A stretch of 50,791 nucleotides of DNA from Gemmatimonadota bacterium (lineage in GTDB: Bacteria; Gemmatimonadota; Gemmatimonadetes; Gemmatimonadales; GWC2-71-9). The notes below the pieces were generated by a model. The model saw only the letters and a list, made by a program, of their open reading frames with translations, was not told the origin of the DNA and did not search any database. Made by a program: the position numbers and the translations under genes. Location: positions 1-50,791 of the forward strand of contig JAJCZW010000195.1 of assembly GCA_029262155.1 (NCBI GenBank), in the 5' to 3' direction. This document shows positions 16,534 to 25,274 of this stretch, in pieces. The stretch's first letter is position 1. Every line of letters starts with the position of its first letter.

Positions 16534-17222
16534 CCGTCGTGCTGCCAGTCCTCATCGCCAGCATCCTCGGAAGCCCGCATTGCCTCGCCATGTGTGGTCC
16601 CTTTGTCTGCCTCTACGCCCATGACCCCGACGCGCCCACTCTCCACCTAAGCCACCTCGCCTATCACGGTGCGAGACTCCTTTCCTACCTCACCATGGGT
16701 GCCCTGGCTGGTTTCGTTGGAAGTAGTGCTGATCTCGCGGCCCTCGCACCTGGCCTTCCCCGGACGTCGGCCATGATGGCTGGGCTCTTCATGATTCTTT
16801 GGGGGATGTTCTCGATCGGGCGCGCCCTTGGACTCCGCCCCCGATGGCCCGGCACGCACCGAACCGGGCAGCTCGCTCGACGCCTCGCCGCCCCGCTTGC
16901 CAACCGGTCCGTATCCGTTCGGGCATTTGGCCTGGGGCTGCTCACCGCGATCCTCCCCTGCGGGTGGCTCTGGGTATTCGTGGCCACTGCGGCTGGCACA
17001 GGATCCGCGATGGGTGGGGCGGTCACGATGGGTGTGTTTTGGGTCGGAACCGTTCCAATGCTGTTGACCGTCGCCTGGACGGCTCGCCGCGTCCTGGGAG
17101 CGGTCGGCCAGCGACTCCCGTTGGCCACCGCGGTCGTCGTCCTTCTCCTCGGATTCCTGACGCTCTTTGGTCGACTAGACCCCCAACTGCTCTCAAGCGG
17201 AGTTGGACATGCCGGCCACTAG
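16530..17222 (+). CDS. DsbD_2/UreH-like membrane protein of the cbb3 locus (TauE/SafE-annotated type)
   Basis: A 230-aa polytopic protein with about six TM helices. It begins with the family signature GSPHCLAMCGPFVC and has a second cysteine in TAILPCGWLWVF, the layout of the PF13386 domain often labelled sulfite exporter TauE/SafE. Members next to ccoI/ccoS are thought to help copper or thiol supply for cbb3 assembly. The start at 16530 overlaps the ccoH stop by 4 bases; the longer in-frame extension back to 16236 runs inside ccoH and is rejected. The 3' end overlaps ccoI by 14 bases. The transported species is unknown. Confidence 0.88.
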   Translation: MTVVLPVLIASILGSPHCLAMCGPFVCLYAHDPDAPTLHLSHLAYHGARLLSYLTMGALAGFVGSSADLAALAPGLPRTSAMMAGLFMILWGMFSIGRALGLRPRWPGTHRTGQLARRLAAPLANRSVSVRAFGLGLLTAILPCGWLWVFVATAAGTGSAMGGAVTMGVFWVGTVPMLLTVAWTARRVLGAVGQRLPLATAVVVLLLGFLTLFGRLDPQLLSSGVGHAGH

Positions 17223-19626
17223 GACCCGGGCGTCGGCCACACCTGAATGCACTCACTGCGGACAACCCGTCCCTGGAGCCACTCCCACAGAAGAGGTGTT
17301 CTGCTGCCAGGGGTGCCGCGTGGTGTGGGATATTCTCCACTCCCACGGCCTCGGGGGCTACTACCGGCACGCGGAGCGTGAGGGCCAGCCGGCCAACGGG
17401 TCCGGTCGACCATATGACGAGTTCGATCACGATACCTTCACTCAACTTTACGTCCGGAAAGCCGGGCTGCACTCCACGACCGATCTCTATCTCGAAGGCG
17501 TCCACTGCTCGGCGTGTATCTGGCTGGTCGAGCGACTCCCCCGTCTCCTCCCCGGCGTAATCCGAGCCGAGTTGGATTTGCCACGCGGGCGAGCGCAGAT
17601 CTGGTGGGATTCAACGACCGTCGCCCTCTCGGCCATCGCCAGAATGTTGGATACCCTGGGCTATCGTCCCCACCCCTTTCGGGGGGCCGATGCCGATGCT
17701 GTTCGACGACGAGAGGACCGATCGCAGATCGCTCGGATGGGCATTGCCGGAGCCCTCGCTGCCAATGTGATGTTGATCGCGGTGGCCATGTACGGAGGCT
17801 GGTTTTCGGGGATGGATCAGGCGACCGAGCGATTCTTCCGATGGATCAGTCTGGGGCTCACTACCGCCGCGGTAGGCGGACCAGGATTGGTCTTCCTTCG
17901 GGGAGGTTACGCGTCGCTACGTACCCGATCCCTCCATATGGACCTGCCGATCGCGATTGCCCTCACCGCGGGGTACGGACGAGGGTTCTGGAATACAGTA
18001 ATGGATACGGGGCCAGTATATTTTGACGGCGTTTCCGTCCTTGTGTTCCTGCTGCTGGTCGGGCGATACCTCCAACACAGAGCACAGCGGGCCGCACTCG
18101 ACCGCGCCGAACTCCTCTACTCGGTAGCTCCGTCGACGGCCCGTCTCCTCGACTCCATCACCGGCTCGGTCCAGGTTGTTCCCACTGAAGCACTTCTTCC
18201 CGGTATGGTGGTGCAGGTATGGGCGGGGGAGCGGATCCCGGTCGATGGCAGGGTCACGGCGGGCACCTCGGACCTCAACAACGCCATGCTCTCAGGTGAG
18301 TCGGCGCCCGTGGCGGTTGGCCCAGCCGACGTCGTCTGGGCGGGTGCGATCAATCTCTCGAGCACCCTGGCCATCGTGGCGAGTGCGTCGGGAGAAGAGA
18401 GTCGCCTGGGCAAGGTGCTTGGGATGGTCGCGGAGGGCGCCCGTCGGCGCACACCACTCGTGCAACTTGCCCAACGTACTGCGGGATGGTTCGTTGGTGT
18501 CGTGCTCCTGCTCGCCGTCATCACGCTCGGCGTCTGGTGGCCTCACGACCCCTCACTCGCTATCGATCATGCGATAGCACTCCTCATCGTCACCTGTCCT
18601 TGCGCCCTCGCCCTCGCCACGCCTCTCGCTGTGTCCTCGGCGATAGGCCAGGCCGCACGCGCAGGCATGTTGATTAAGGATGGTGCGGTCCTGGAAACAC
18701 TCGGCCTGCAACCGGGCACGATGTTCGTGGACAAGACTGGAACCCTCACGGAAGGGAACACCACACTGGTGGTCGACCGCATTCCGGTTGAGGTGCGCTC
18801 CAAGGTTCTGGCGGTGGAGCGCGATGCCCTCCATCCTGTCGCGCGCGGCTTTCGGCGTGCATGGGCCTCCACGCCATCGCCAACGGCCACATCCGTTCGA
18901 CAGGTGATTGGCCATGGCGTTGAAGGAACGGTGGATGGCGTCTCGGTCGTGGTGGGATCACCATCGTTTGTCGCCTCCCAACTCGGTGCGGCTCACCTCC
19001 CCCCCCCCTCGCTCCCTGTCCATCTCACACCGATCGTGGTTGGCGTGGGGGGACAGGTCGTTGGTTCCGCCGGGTTCGGCGATCGAATCCGCCCCGGAAC
19101 CCGAGGACATCTCGACACGCTCCGGCAGGCGGGCTGGCGCCTCTGCCTCCTCACCGGCGATGCGGCAGCGGTCGCCAATCGCATTGGCACCACCTTGGGG
19201 TTCCGGGCACAGGAGATCTTCGCCGAACAGACGCCCGAGGATAAGGTGGCGCGTGTGGCTGACACGTACCCCAGGCCTGTTGTGATGGTGGGCGATGGGG
19301 TGAACGATGCGGCGGCGATGGCAGCTGCCACCGCTGGGATCGCCGTCCACGGGAGCGCCGAAACAAGCCTGCTTACGGCCGATGTGCACCTGTCCGAAGC
19401 CGACCCGGGACTGGCTGGCGTATACGATCTCTACCGTGGCGCGACGAGCACCATTCGGATCGTTCGAACGAACATCTTGTTCTCCCTGGCCTACAACATC
19501 GCCGGCACGACGTTGGCCGTGATGGGCCTCTTGTCCCCTTTCCTTGCGGCGATACTGATGCCGGCCAGTTCCCTCACCGTGATCGTCTATTCGTGGCGGG
19601 CGCGATCGTTTCGGACGGATCGATGA
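17209..19626 (+). CDS. ccoI: Copper-exporting P1B ATPase for cbb3 assembly (CcoI/FixI)
   Basis: An 805-aa pump that supplies copper across the inner membrane for CuB. Domains in order: an N-terminal cysteine-rich metal-binding region (CTHC at 14-17, FCCQGC at 31-36), an HMA domain with CSAC (100-103), eight TM helices, actuator SGES, CPC metal site (463-465), phosphorylation Asp508 in DKTGTLTEG, HP in ALHPVARGF, and GDGVNDAAAM. The CTHC/FCCQGC plus CPC layout is diagnostic of CcoI rather than CopA. The ATG at 17209 is chosen over a TTG two codons upstream because GGAG lies 6 bases before it. Confidence 0.96.
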   Translation: MPATRTRASATPECTHCGQPVPGATPTEEVFCCQGCRVVWDILHSHGLGGYYRHAEREGQPANGSGRPYDEFDHDTFTQLYVRKAGLHSTTDLYLEGVHCSACIWLVERLPRLLPGVIRAELDLPRGRAQIWWDSTTVALSAIARMLDTLGYRPHPFRGADADAVRRREDRSQIARMGIAGALAANVMLIAVAMYGGWFSGMDQATERFFRWISLGLTTAAVGGPGLVFLRGGYASLRTRSLHMDLPIAIALTAGYGRGFWNTVMDTGPVYFDGVSVLVFLLLVGRYLQHRAQRAALDRAELLYSVAPSTARLLDSITGSVQVVPTEALLPGMVVQVWAGERIPVDGRVTAGTSDLNNAMLSGESAPVAVGPADVVWAGAINLSSTLAIVASASGEESRLGKVLGMVAEGARRRTPLVQLAQRTAGWFVGVVLLLAVITLGVWWPHDPSLAIDHAIALLIVTCPCALALATPLAVSSAIGQAARAGMLIKDGAVLETLGLQPGTMFVDKTGTLTEGNTTLVVDRIPVEVRSKVLAVERDALHPVARGFRRAWASTPSPTATSVRQVIGHGVEGTVDGVSVVVGSPSFVASQLGAAHLPPPSLPVHLTPIVVGVGGQVVGSAGFGDRIRPGTRGHLDTLRQAGWRLCLLTGDAAAVANRIGTTLGFRAQEIFAEQTPEDKVARVADTYPRPVVMVGDGVNDAAAMAAATAGIAVHGSAETSLLTADVHLSEADPGLAGVYDLYRGATSTIRIVRTNILFSLAYNIAGTTLAVMGLLSPFLAAILMPASSLTVIVYSWRARSFRTDR

Positions 19627-19778
19627 GCGTGCTGTATCTCGTTCTCCCGCTGGTACTCATCATGGTTGGCGCAGCGATCGCCGGATTTGTGTGGGCTGCC
19701 AGGACCGGTGCGTTCGACGATCTCACCTCCCCGGCGCTTCGTGCGCTCCATGAAGACGACACCGAGCCTCCGCCATGA
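19623..19778 (+). CDS. ccoS: cbb3 oxidase maturation protein CcoS
   Basis: A 51-aa protein with one N-terminal TM helix (YLVLPLVLIMVGAAIAGFVWA) and the family pattern WAARTGAFDDLTSPALRALHEDD. CcoS is needed for cofactor insertion into the cbb3 catalytic subunit. The gene overlaps ccoI and the following GMC oxidoreductase by 4 bases each. Confidence 0.93.
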   Translation: MSVLYLVLPLVLIMVGAAIAGFVWAARTGAFDDLTSPALRALHEDDTEPPP

Positions 19779-21310
19779 ACTGGGATGTGATCGTGGTTGG
19801 CGCCGGTTCGGGTGGGTGTGCTGCGGCCGCTCGGCTTGGGGAGCAGGGCCACCGGGTTCTCCTCCTCGAAGCCGGCGGCCGGGGTCGACGCCTTGAGGTT
19901 CAGATCCCGGCAGCGTTCTCCAAGTTGTTCAAGTCCGACCTTGACTGGGGATACGAGACACTCCCCCAAACACATCTGCATAACCGGCGATCCTATTGGC
20001 CCCGGGGAAAGGTCCTGGGCGGATCCAGTGCGATCAACGCGATGATCTACACCACCGGGCATCCTGCAGATTATGATCGGTGGCGCGACCTGGGGAACAT
20101 CGGATGGGGGTGGGACGACGTCGCACCGTGGTTCGATCGGCTGGCCCTGATCGTCGAGACGCAGCGGTCCCCTAACCTATTATCCCACGCCTTCCTCCAG
20201 GCGATTGCCTCCGAGGGCTTCCCCCAGGAACGAGTGTTTCTTGGCGCTCGAGGACAGACCAGCGGTTTCTTTCAGACCACGACGCGGAACGGTCGCCGAT
20301 GGAGTGCCGCCAACGCGTATCTTGGCGCGAACGCACCATCATCGGTCACCCTTTGGCTCAACACGAAGGTGTCCCGTGTAGTCGTCGAAGAGGGCCGAGC
20401 GGTTGGAGTGGAGGCGGTACGGGATGGGCAGCACGTTCAGCTCCGCGCTCGGGTGGCGGTTGTCCTCGCCGGCGGTGCGCTCAACTCCCCCCACCTCCTT
20501 CTGGCCTCAGGGATCGGGCCGGCATCTGATCTGATTGCTGCGGGCATCCCCGTTGTAGTCGACCTCCCGGGCGTTGGACATAACCTGCAGGATCACCTGA
20601 CCGCGGGGCTCACCCATCGGTGCACTCAACCGATCACCCTGGATCGGGCGGACACGGTTGGAAACCTGATGCGCTGGCTCTTCACCCGGCGCGGCCCCCT
20701 TCGGTCACCGGTTGCGGAAGCCGGCGCCTTTTGGACCGATGACGCCCGTCCAGGCGGGCAGTCAGACATCGAATTCATCTTTGGTCCCGTTTGGTTTTCC
20801 AACCACGGCTTCCATCGACCAAGCGGAGACTACTACACGATTGGGGCGGTCCTTCTGCATCCCGCGAGCCGAGGAACGGTCCGTCTCGCCGCAGGACAGG
20901 GAGCGGCCAGCCGCATCGTGATCGATCCGGAATACCTCACCGCATCTGCTGACCACGAACGTTTGCTCGAAGCTTTCCGTCGGTTGCGGCGCATCGCGGC
21001 CCATGAAGCCTTCGCGCCCTATCGTGGCAGTGAGGTTCTTCCAGGGCTGGGGACCGAATCGGATGGCGATATCTTGACTCACCTCCGTGCTACCGCAGAG
21101 ACCCTCTACCACCCTGTTGGAACCTGTAAGATGGGAACGGACCGGGACCCACTCGCGGTGGTCGACGCGCGATTGCGGGTTCGAGGGCTCGATGGACTCC
21201 GGATCGCCGATGCGTCGGTCATGCCAGAGATCATCAGTGGGCATACCCACGCACCGACTGTGATGATCGGGGAACGATTGGCGAGGATGGTGGGGGAAGA
21301 CCAGCGATAG
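19775..21310 (+). CDS. GMC-family FAD oxidoreductase (choline dehydrogenase-like)
   Basis: A 511-aa flavoprotein. The FAD-binding motif VVGAGSGGCAAAARLGEQGH with LLLEAGG is at 6-35, GMC signature 1 appears as GKVLGGSSAINAMIYTTG, and the C-terminal active site as HPVGTCKMG plus SGHTHAPTVMIGERLA. It oxidises an alcohol or polyol and passes electrons to oxygen or a carrier; the substrate is not readable. No signal peptide, so cytoplasmic. The start overlaps the ccoS stop (ATGA), which ties its expression to the cbb3 locus, an unusual neighbour for this family. It ends 11 bp from the convergent DUF1611 gene. Confidence 0.93.
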   Translation: MNWDVIVVGAGSGGCAAAARLGEQGHRVLLLEAGGRGRRLEVQIPAAFSKLFKSDLDWGYETLPQTHLHNRRSYWPRGKVLGGSSAINAMIYTTGHPADYDRWRDLGNIGWGWDDVAPWFDRLALIVETQRSPNLLSHAFLQAIASEGFPQERVFLGARGQTSGFFQTTTRNGRRWSAANAYLGANAPSSVTLWLNTKVSRVVVEEGRAVGVEAVRDGQHVQLRARVAVVLAGGALNSPHLLLASGIGPASDLIAAGIPVVVDLPGVGHNLQDHLTAGLTHRCTQPITLDRADTVGNLMRWLFTRRGPLRSPVAEAGAFWTDDARPGGQSDIEFIFGPVWFSNHGFHRPSGDYYTIGAVLLHPASRGTVRLAAGQGAASRIVIDPEYLTASADHERLLEAFRRLRRIAAHEAFAPYRGSEVLPGLGTESDGDILTHLRATAETLYHPVGTCKMGTDRDPLAVVDARLRVRGLDGLRIADASVMPEIISGHTHAPTVMIGERLARMVGEDQR

Positions 21311-21321
21311 CGAAGCACCGT

Positions 21322-22413
21322 CTACACCGCGCCAGCATCCTCCCGTGCAAGACGATAGTTCTGCAGCGCCTCCTCGACCGCGTCCACCAGCTCGGAGTTG
21401 TCGCCATATCGGACCAGGTCATTCACCGGTAGTCCCGTCGCGTCACGCGCCTGTTCACAGGCGGCACGAGCTTCCTCGTCTTCGCAATCGACCGTATTCA
21501 ACGCAATACCAATCACACGCGTCGGATGGACCATGCCGGCCACGAGTTCATAGGCTTCGATATACGCCGACAATGGCGGGATTGCTGTCCACTCCGCCTC
21601 CCGGTACTCCCCGATGAAGGAGCGCCCCGCCTGATGACAGAGGACGAGCGCATCGGGACAGGCACCGTGTACCAGTCCGAGGGTGACGCCAGAATATCCT
21701 GGATGATTCAGGCTCCCCTGCCCCTCGACGAGGATGACGTCCGGCTGATCGCTCGCCGCCTTGAGTACGAGTTCCTCGGTGGCCCCAGCGATAAAATCGG
21801 CAGCCACCGCATCGACACCGGTCCCCCACCCTTCAATGAGGATACCGGTCTGCCCAGTCGGTACGAACCGAGTACGGATCCCACGCTGGTTCAATGCATG
21901 GGTCAGCTGCAGCTGCGCGGTCATCTTACCGACGTTACAATCGGTACCTACCGTCAGGATCACAAAGGGAGCAACATGCCGTGCCCTCCCGGAAGCGACC
22001 GGGAGAGATGGGGGCGGCCGTCGAAGGTCGTGAATGGTACAGCCTCGCTCTTTTGCCCGCGCCGCCAATTGGGGGTCGTCGCTGAGGAAGGTGTGCAACC
22101 CGCTCCACACATCACAGCCGGCATCAAGGGCGTCGAGAAGCCCCGCCTTCCAATCCTCAGGGAGTCGACCCCCGATCGGTGCGATCCCAATCATCACCGC
22201 ATCGGGACCGAGTGCCAGCCCCTCCGCCATCGTCCCCACGATCGGAATGGAACCGCCGAAGCCGAGAATCGACTCAACGGTGCGTCCCGCGAGGCGCCTA
22301 TCGATCACACCAACGACCCGTTCCGGGTGATATCGAATGAAGGCGTTCGCCGTCTTCGACGTCATGGGAGAAAAGTCCCCATCGGCCAGTATGAGATACC
22401 GCAGAGGCATCAT
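21322..22413 (-). CDS. DUF1611 family P-loop protein (DgcN-like)
   Basis: A 363-aa protein. The N-terminal third is Rossmann-like (ADGDFSPMTSKTANAF, RVVGVIDRRLAG). The C-terminal two thirds form a P-loop NTPase-like domain with TVGTDCNVGKMT (about 155), VEGQGSLNHPGYSGVTL and NTVDCEDEEA. The architecture matches DUF1611, one branch of which (DgcN) is an N-acetyltransferase for D-glutamate working with the epimerase-like DgcA. No DgcA-like gene lies nearby, so the exact reaction is uncertain. The gene sits behind the pspA terminator and has its own short leader. Confidence 0.85.
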   Translation of the reverse strand: MMPLRYLILADGDFSPMTSKTANAFIRYHPERVVGVIDRRLAGRTVESILGFGGSIPIVGTMAEGLALGPDAVMIGIAPIGGRLPEDWKAGLLDALDAGCDVWSGLHTFLSDDPQLAARAKERGCTIHDLRRPPPSLPVASGRARHVAPFVILTVGTDCNVGKMTAQLQLTHALNQRGIRTRFVPTGQTGILIEGWGTGVDAVAADFIAGATEELVLKAASDQPDVILVEGQGSLNHPGYSGVTLGLVHGACPDALVLCHQAGRSFIGEYREAEWTAIPPLSAYIEAYELVAGMVHPTRVIGIALNTVDCEDEEARAACEQARDATGLPVNDLVRYGDNSELVDAVEEALQNYRLAREDAGAV

Positions 22414-22440
22414 GGGCGTTTCGTGTCAGGCTGTGTCAAT

Positions 22441-22472
22441 GAGAAACCGGACCCCTCCAGGGAGGAGCCCGG
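22441..22472 (-). terminator. Rho-independent terminator after pspA
   Basis: On the minus strand a 12-bp imperfect stem (CCGGGCTCCTCC paired with GGAGGGGTCCGG, one mismatch and one G-U pair) is followed by TTTCTC. It begins 21 bp past the pspA stop and separates that operon from the DUF1611 gene. Confidence 0.75.
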
Positions 22473-22493
22473 CTAACGACCGTATCCTAGAAA

Positions 22494-23276
22494 CTATGCG
22501 TCGTCCGTGGGGCCATCCCCAACCTCTTCACCCACGACATCTGCATCCACCACATCGTCCTCACCCGTTCCCAACTGTTTCGCGGCCTCGTCACCGCCCG
22601 CTTCAAGCATCCCCATCTTGACCTTCAGGTCGAGGAGCTGTTGGTCGGCGGTGCCTTTGTATTCGAGTGCTTGGAACTGATCAACCAACGAGTCCCCTTG
22701 AAACTCCTCCTGGAGTTCCGCGGCCGCGAGCGCCTTGCGCTCGACGTCCTCGATTCGCTCGGCCATCCGCTCGAAGGTTTCAAACGCACTCTTGTCAGAC
22801 ATCCCAGCCATCGTCTCATGAATGCGCTGCTGCGCCTCGGCTCTCTTGGCCCGGGCAACCAGGATATTTTTCTTGCGCTTGGCCTCTTCGATCTTGTCGT
22901 GCAGGCCTCGAAGCGACCCCTTCAGTTTCTCGGTCTCGGCTTTATGCCGGACCCAAGTCTCGTGAAGTTGTTGAGCCCCCTGGAGGCTCTCGTTATATCG
23001 CATGAGCGCTTGGGTCGCGAGGTCGTCTCGCCCCTCTTGAACTGCAAGCATGGCGCGTCGCTCCCAATCTTCGGCCGATTTCTTCATCGCTTCGGCGTCG
23101 GCCTGGAGCTTCTTCTCGTCGGCGATCGCTGATGCCGCCTGTTGCTTCGCCTTCGCGAGCTGCGATTTCATATCGAGAATCAGTGTGTTGAGCATCTTCT
23201 CCGGATTCTCGGCCCGCGAGATCAGGTCGTTGATATTGGACCTAAACATCGTGGTAAAACGTTCCCAGATTCCCAT
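22494..23276 (-). CDS. pspA: Phage shock protein A (PspA/IM30 family)
   Basis: A 260-aa coiled-coil protein of the ESCRT-III-like PspA/Vipp1 family, which coats and repairs the inner membrane. It begins MGIWERFTTMFRSNINDLISRAENPEKML, typical of the amphipathic helix and first hairpin, followed by long helices rich in K/E/Q/A (about 25-215) and an acidic tail (DDVVDADVVGEEVGDG). It is longer than E. coli PspA (222 aa) because of that tail. It is the last gene of the run, 6 bp after the YbjN-like gene, and followed by a terminator. No PspF-type regulator is present. Confidence 0.96.
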   Translation of the reverse strand: MGIWERFTTMFRSNINDLISRAENPEKMLNTLILDMKSQLAKAKQQAASAIADEKKLQADAEAMKKSAEDWERRAMLAVQEGRDDLATQALMRYNESLQGAQQLHETWVRHKAETEKLKGSLRGLHDKIEEAKRKKNILVARAKRAEAQQRIHETMAGMSDKSAFETFERMAERIEDVERKALAAAELQEEFQGDSLVDQFQALEYKGTADQQLLDLKVKMGMLEAGGDEAAKQLGTGEDDVVDADVVGEEVGDGPTDDA

Positions 23277-23282
23277 CGCAGC

Positions 23283-23678
23283 TTACCTTTCGCGGTATGA
23301 CGCCAAGGCGCCCAGGTGAGAAGCGAGCGCCAAGGTGATCGAATCGAAACTGGCCTGGAACTCGGTGAAGTCCAGGTCGGCCAGTTCGTGTGCATCGGTC
23401 AGGACGATGTACTCGCCCTCCAACCCGTACGATCCATGGACCAGATCACTGGCGTTGAGTTCAAGAAGGTGGCGATACAGCTCTCCCCGACGCCCTTCAT
23501 CGCTTGGCGACTCCATCACGCGCACTCGCAACAGCACCACAGGCGGAGCGTAATGAACGACCACCTCGGCTCCGTCCGGCGTCTTGAGGACCCACAAACC
23601 CTCTTCCAATTCCTCCGTGCCAAGGTCGCCACCATCTAGGCGGTCCAGATAGGACTGGATGTCTTCCTGCGTGACCAT
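23283..23678 (-). CDS. YbjN-like (CesT/Tir chaperone-fold) protein
   Basis: A 131-aa acidic cytoplasmic protein beginning MVTQEDIQSYLDRLDGG. The pattern GLWVLKTPDGAEVVVHYAPPVVLLRVRVM, a helix with LYRHLLELNASDLVHGSYGLEGEYIVL and a final helix FTEFQASFDSITLALASHL fits the YbjN/type III chaperone-like fold. Proteins of this fold occur beside PspA in several phyla. The start at 23678 has AAGGAG 6 bases upstream; an upstream ATG 13 codons earlier lacks such a site. Located between the PspB-like array (80 bp away) and pspA (6 bp away). Confidence 0.82.
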   Translation of the reverse strand: MVTQEDIQSYLDRLDGGDLGTEELEEGLWVLKTPDGAEVVVHYAPPVVLLRVRVMESPSDEGRRGELYRHLLELNASDLVHGSYGLEGEYIVLTDAHELADLDFTEFQASFDSITLALASHLGALASYRER

Positions 23679-23758
23679 CGGCGCTCCTTCCGGCCGGTCG
23701 AGCGGCCCACAAACCAAACGGTGAAATGTACACCCCCCACCAGAGTCGGCACTACGGC

Positions 23759-24133
23759 CTACTCGCCCGCCCCCTCCCGCACTCCAGGTAACCGATCGAG
23801 ATCGCCGCGTTGGGCGAGGAGCCGCTCTGCGAAATCCACTCGATCCTCCAGTTCGGCGAGCCGTCCCTGGGACTGATCGAGATCGAAGAGACGCTCCTCG
23901 ATCTCATCCAAGCGCGCCATCTGTACCTCACCGGTGGTGATCTCGGGAGGGGCCCGGCGTAGAGCCAATCGGCGGCGGATTCCGAAAACAACTCCTGAAA
24001 TGCCGATGACCCCCGGGATAGCCCAGCCGGCGTCACTTCCGCCGACAACCTCACCCATCGCCACGGCAAGTGCGATGGTCACAACCACGTGAATGGCAAC
24101 ATCCCAGACGTCGAGCCCCAGCCGGCGGCTCAC
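23759..24133 (-). CDS. PspB-like array member 7 (most divergent, two TM segments)
   Basis: A 124-aa protein, the last of seven tandem paralogs in transcription order. It differs at the N-terminus: two hydrophobic segments (about 12-30 and 36-52) rather than one, and a positive stretch RRRLALRR in place of the shared G-P-hydrophobic-G-R-A block. The coiled coil and the shared block LEDRVDFAERLLAQRG are intact (about 93-108). It overlaps member 6 by 4 bases (ATGA). The extra length suggests fusion or drift. Function is inferred only from the array: a membrane-anchored partner of PspA or its neighbours. Confidence 0.75.
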   Translation of the reverse strand: MSRRLGLDVWDVAIHVVVTIALAVAMGEVVGGSDAGWAIPGVIGISGVVFGIRRRLALRRAPPEITTGEVQMARLDEIEERLFDLDQSQGRLAELEDRVDFAERLLAQRGDLDRLPGVREGAGE

Positions 24134-24411
24134 GGATGCCTCCCGGACACCTCATCCTCTGGGGCTCCCACACTTGAGAGCAATCGCTCGGCAAAATCCA
24201 CGCGATCCTCCAGCTCCTGGAGTCGCTTCGCCACGTCTGGAAGCTCCTGAAGCTGGTCGGCGAGGTCTCCTGGGATGCTCTCTCCCATGCGGCCCTGGAT
24301 ACGTCGACCGATCGCCCGACCAATCGGCCCGAGGAAAAGAGCGGTCAACATGCCCGACCCGGCAAGAGTGGCCAGACCAATGGCAATCCACATCGTGCTC
24401 TCTGGGTTCAT
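24130..24411 (-). CDS. PspB-like array member 6
   Basis: A 93-aa protein with one N-terminal TM helix (IAIGLATLAGSGMLTALFL), the shared juxtamembrane block GPIGRAIGRRIQG (28-40), a coiled coil with QELPDVAKRLQELEDRVD, and the shared motif DRVDFAERLLSS near 72-81, then a short variable tail. The layout resembles PspB (TM helix followed by a cytoplasmic leucine-zipper-like helix). Overlaps members 5 and 7 by 4 bases each. Confidence 0.78.
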   Translation of the reverse strand: MNPESTMWIAIGLATLAGSGMLTALFLGPIGRAIGRRIQGRMGESIPGDLADQLQELPDVAKRLQELEDRVDFAERLLSSVGAPEDEVSGRHP

Positions 24412-24740
24412 CTCTCACCCACATCGGTCTTGCCTTCGTGGAGTACCCGTTGGCTTTGTTGTGCCAGGAGTCGGTCGGAAAAATCGACCCGTTCCTCCAA
24501 TTCTGCCACGCGATTGTGGAGTTCATCGACCTCCTGAAGTCGATCCCGCACCTGATCCAGCTCGGCGGTGACCGCTTCGAATCCCGCGCGACCCTCGATC
24601 CGCCGCGCCCACGACCGGACCAAGGGGCGTAACAGAAAGAACCCCGCAGTGATCACCGCGATGCTGATCACCGCGATGACCTCTTCGGGAGGACCGCTTG
24701 GGGGAAAGGGTGGGAACGGTCCTTGGAATGTGAGGATCAT
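24408..24740 (-). CDS. PspB-like array member 5
   Basis: A 110-aa protein with a proline-rich start (GPFPPFPPSGPPEE) unlike the other members, then a TM helix (VIAVISIAVITAGFFLL), a modified juxtamembrane block RPLVRSWARRIEG, a coiled coil and the shared motif ERVDFSDRLLAQQ. The block has lost the central glycine found in members 1-4 and 6. Overlaps members 4 and 6 by 4 bases. Role unknown beyond the array. Confidence 0.75.
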   Translation of the reverse strand: MILTFQGPFPPFPPSGPPEEVIAVISIAVITAGFFLLRPLVRSWARRIEGRAGFEAVTAELDQVRDRLQEVDELHNRVAELEERVDFSDRLLAQQSQRVLHEGKTDVGER

Positions 24741-24994
24741 TGTCCCCTATCCCCGTCCGGCAGGCCGGGCACCGTCCCCCGGTCAGCCAAAAGGCGCTCG
24801 GCAAAGTCCACTCGTTCGTGGAGTTCGGATACCTCTTCCCGCAATTGATGCAGCTCCTCTAAGACCTCGGGATCTTGGAGTGCGGACGGATGTCCTCGCA
24901 CCCGCTCCGCGAATGCTTTGCCGACCGGGCTCATGGAAAGGAGAAACAACGTCCCGCCGCCAAAGATGAAGATGATCGCTAGGACACCTTCCAT
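24737..24994 (-). CDS. PspB-like array member 4
   Basis: An 85-aa protein: MEGVLAIIFIFGGGTLFLLS TM helix, juxtamembrane block SPVGKAFAERVRG, short coiled coil (PEVLEELHQLREEVSELHE) and the shared motif ERVDFAERLLADRG. The ATG at 24994 is preferred over the adjacent GTG because it aligns exactly with member 3 (MEDILAIILIFGGGT). Members 3 and 4 have equal length and share roughly half their residues by eye, so they look like the most recent duplication of the array. Confidence 0.78.
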   Translation of the reverse strand: MEGVLAIIFIFGGGTLFLLSMSPVGKAFAERVRGHPSALQDPEVLEELHQLREEVSELHERVDFAERLLADRGTVPGLPDGDRGQ

Positions 24995-25014
24995 CACGTT
25001 CTTATCCTCTCCGT

Positions 25015-25272
25015 CTAAGGGGTAGCAGGATCTGCCGGGTTTGGCAGTGCGGAAGCCTCTGTAAGTAACCGTTCAGTAAAATCGAGGCGCTCCTGAACCT
25101 CGACCATTTCGTTTCGGAGCCGCTCCAGTTCGTCAAGCACTTCGGGATCGGGCTCCGGTTGAGCACTCCGGCCTCGAATACGATCGCTAATCGCTCGACC
25201 GATCGGACTAAACGAGATCGCGCAAACCGTCCCTCCGCCGAAGATGAGAATAATGGCGAGGATATCCTCCAC
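25015..25272 (-). CDS. PspB-like array member 3
   Basis: An 85-aa protein with TM helix EDILAIILIFGGGTVCAIS, juxtamembrane block SPIGRAISDRIRG, coiled coil DPEVLDELERLRNEMVEVQ and shared motif ERLDFTERLLTEA. The start is GTG, 2 bp after the stop of member 2, with a G-rich stretch upstream. Closest relative is member 4. The tail (PNPADPATP) is variable, as in the other members. Confidence 0.78.
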   Translation of the reverse strand: MEDILAIILIFGGGTVCAISFSPIGRAISDRIRGRSAQPEPDPEVLDELERLRNEMVEVQERLDFTERLLTEASALPNPADPATP

Positions 25273-25274
25273 TC

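Noticed and set aside
21526-22476. A 316-aa plus-strand frame opposite the DUF1611 gene
   Set aside because: The minus strand has a clear P-loop protein; the plus frame is low complexity and also crosses the pspA terminator.
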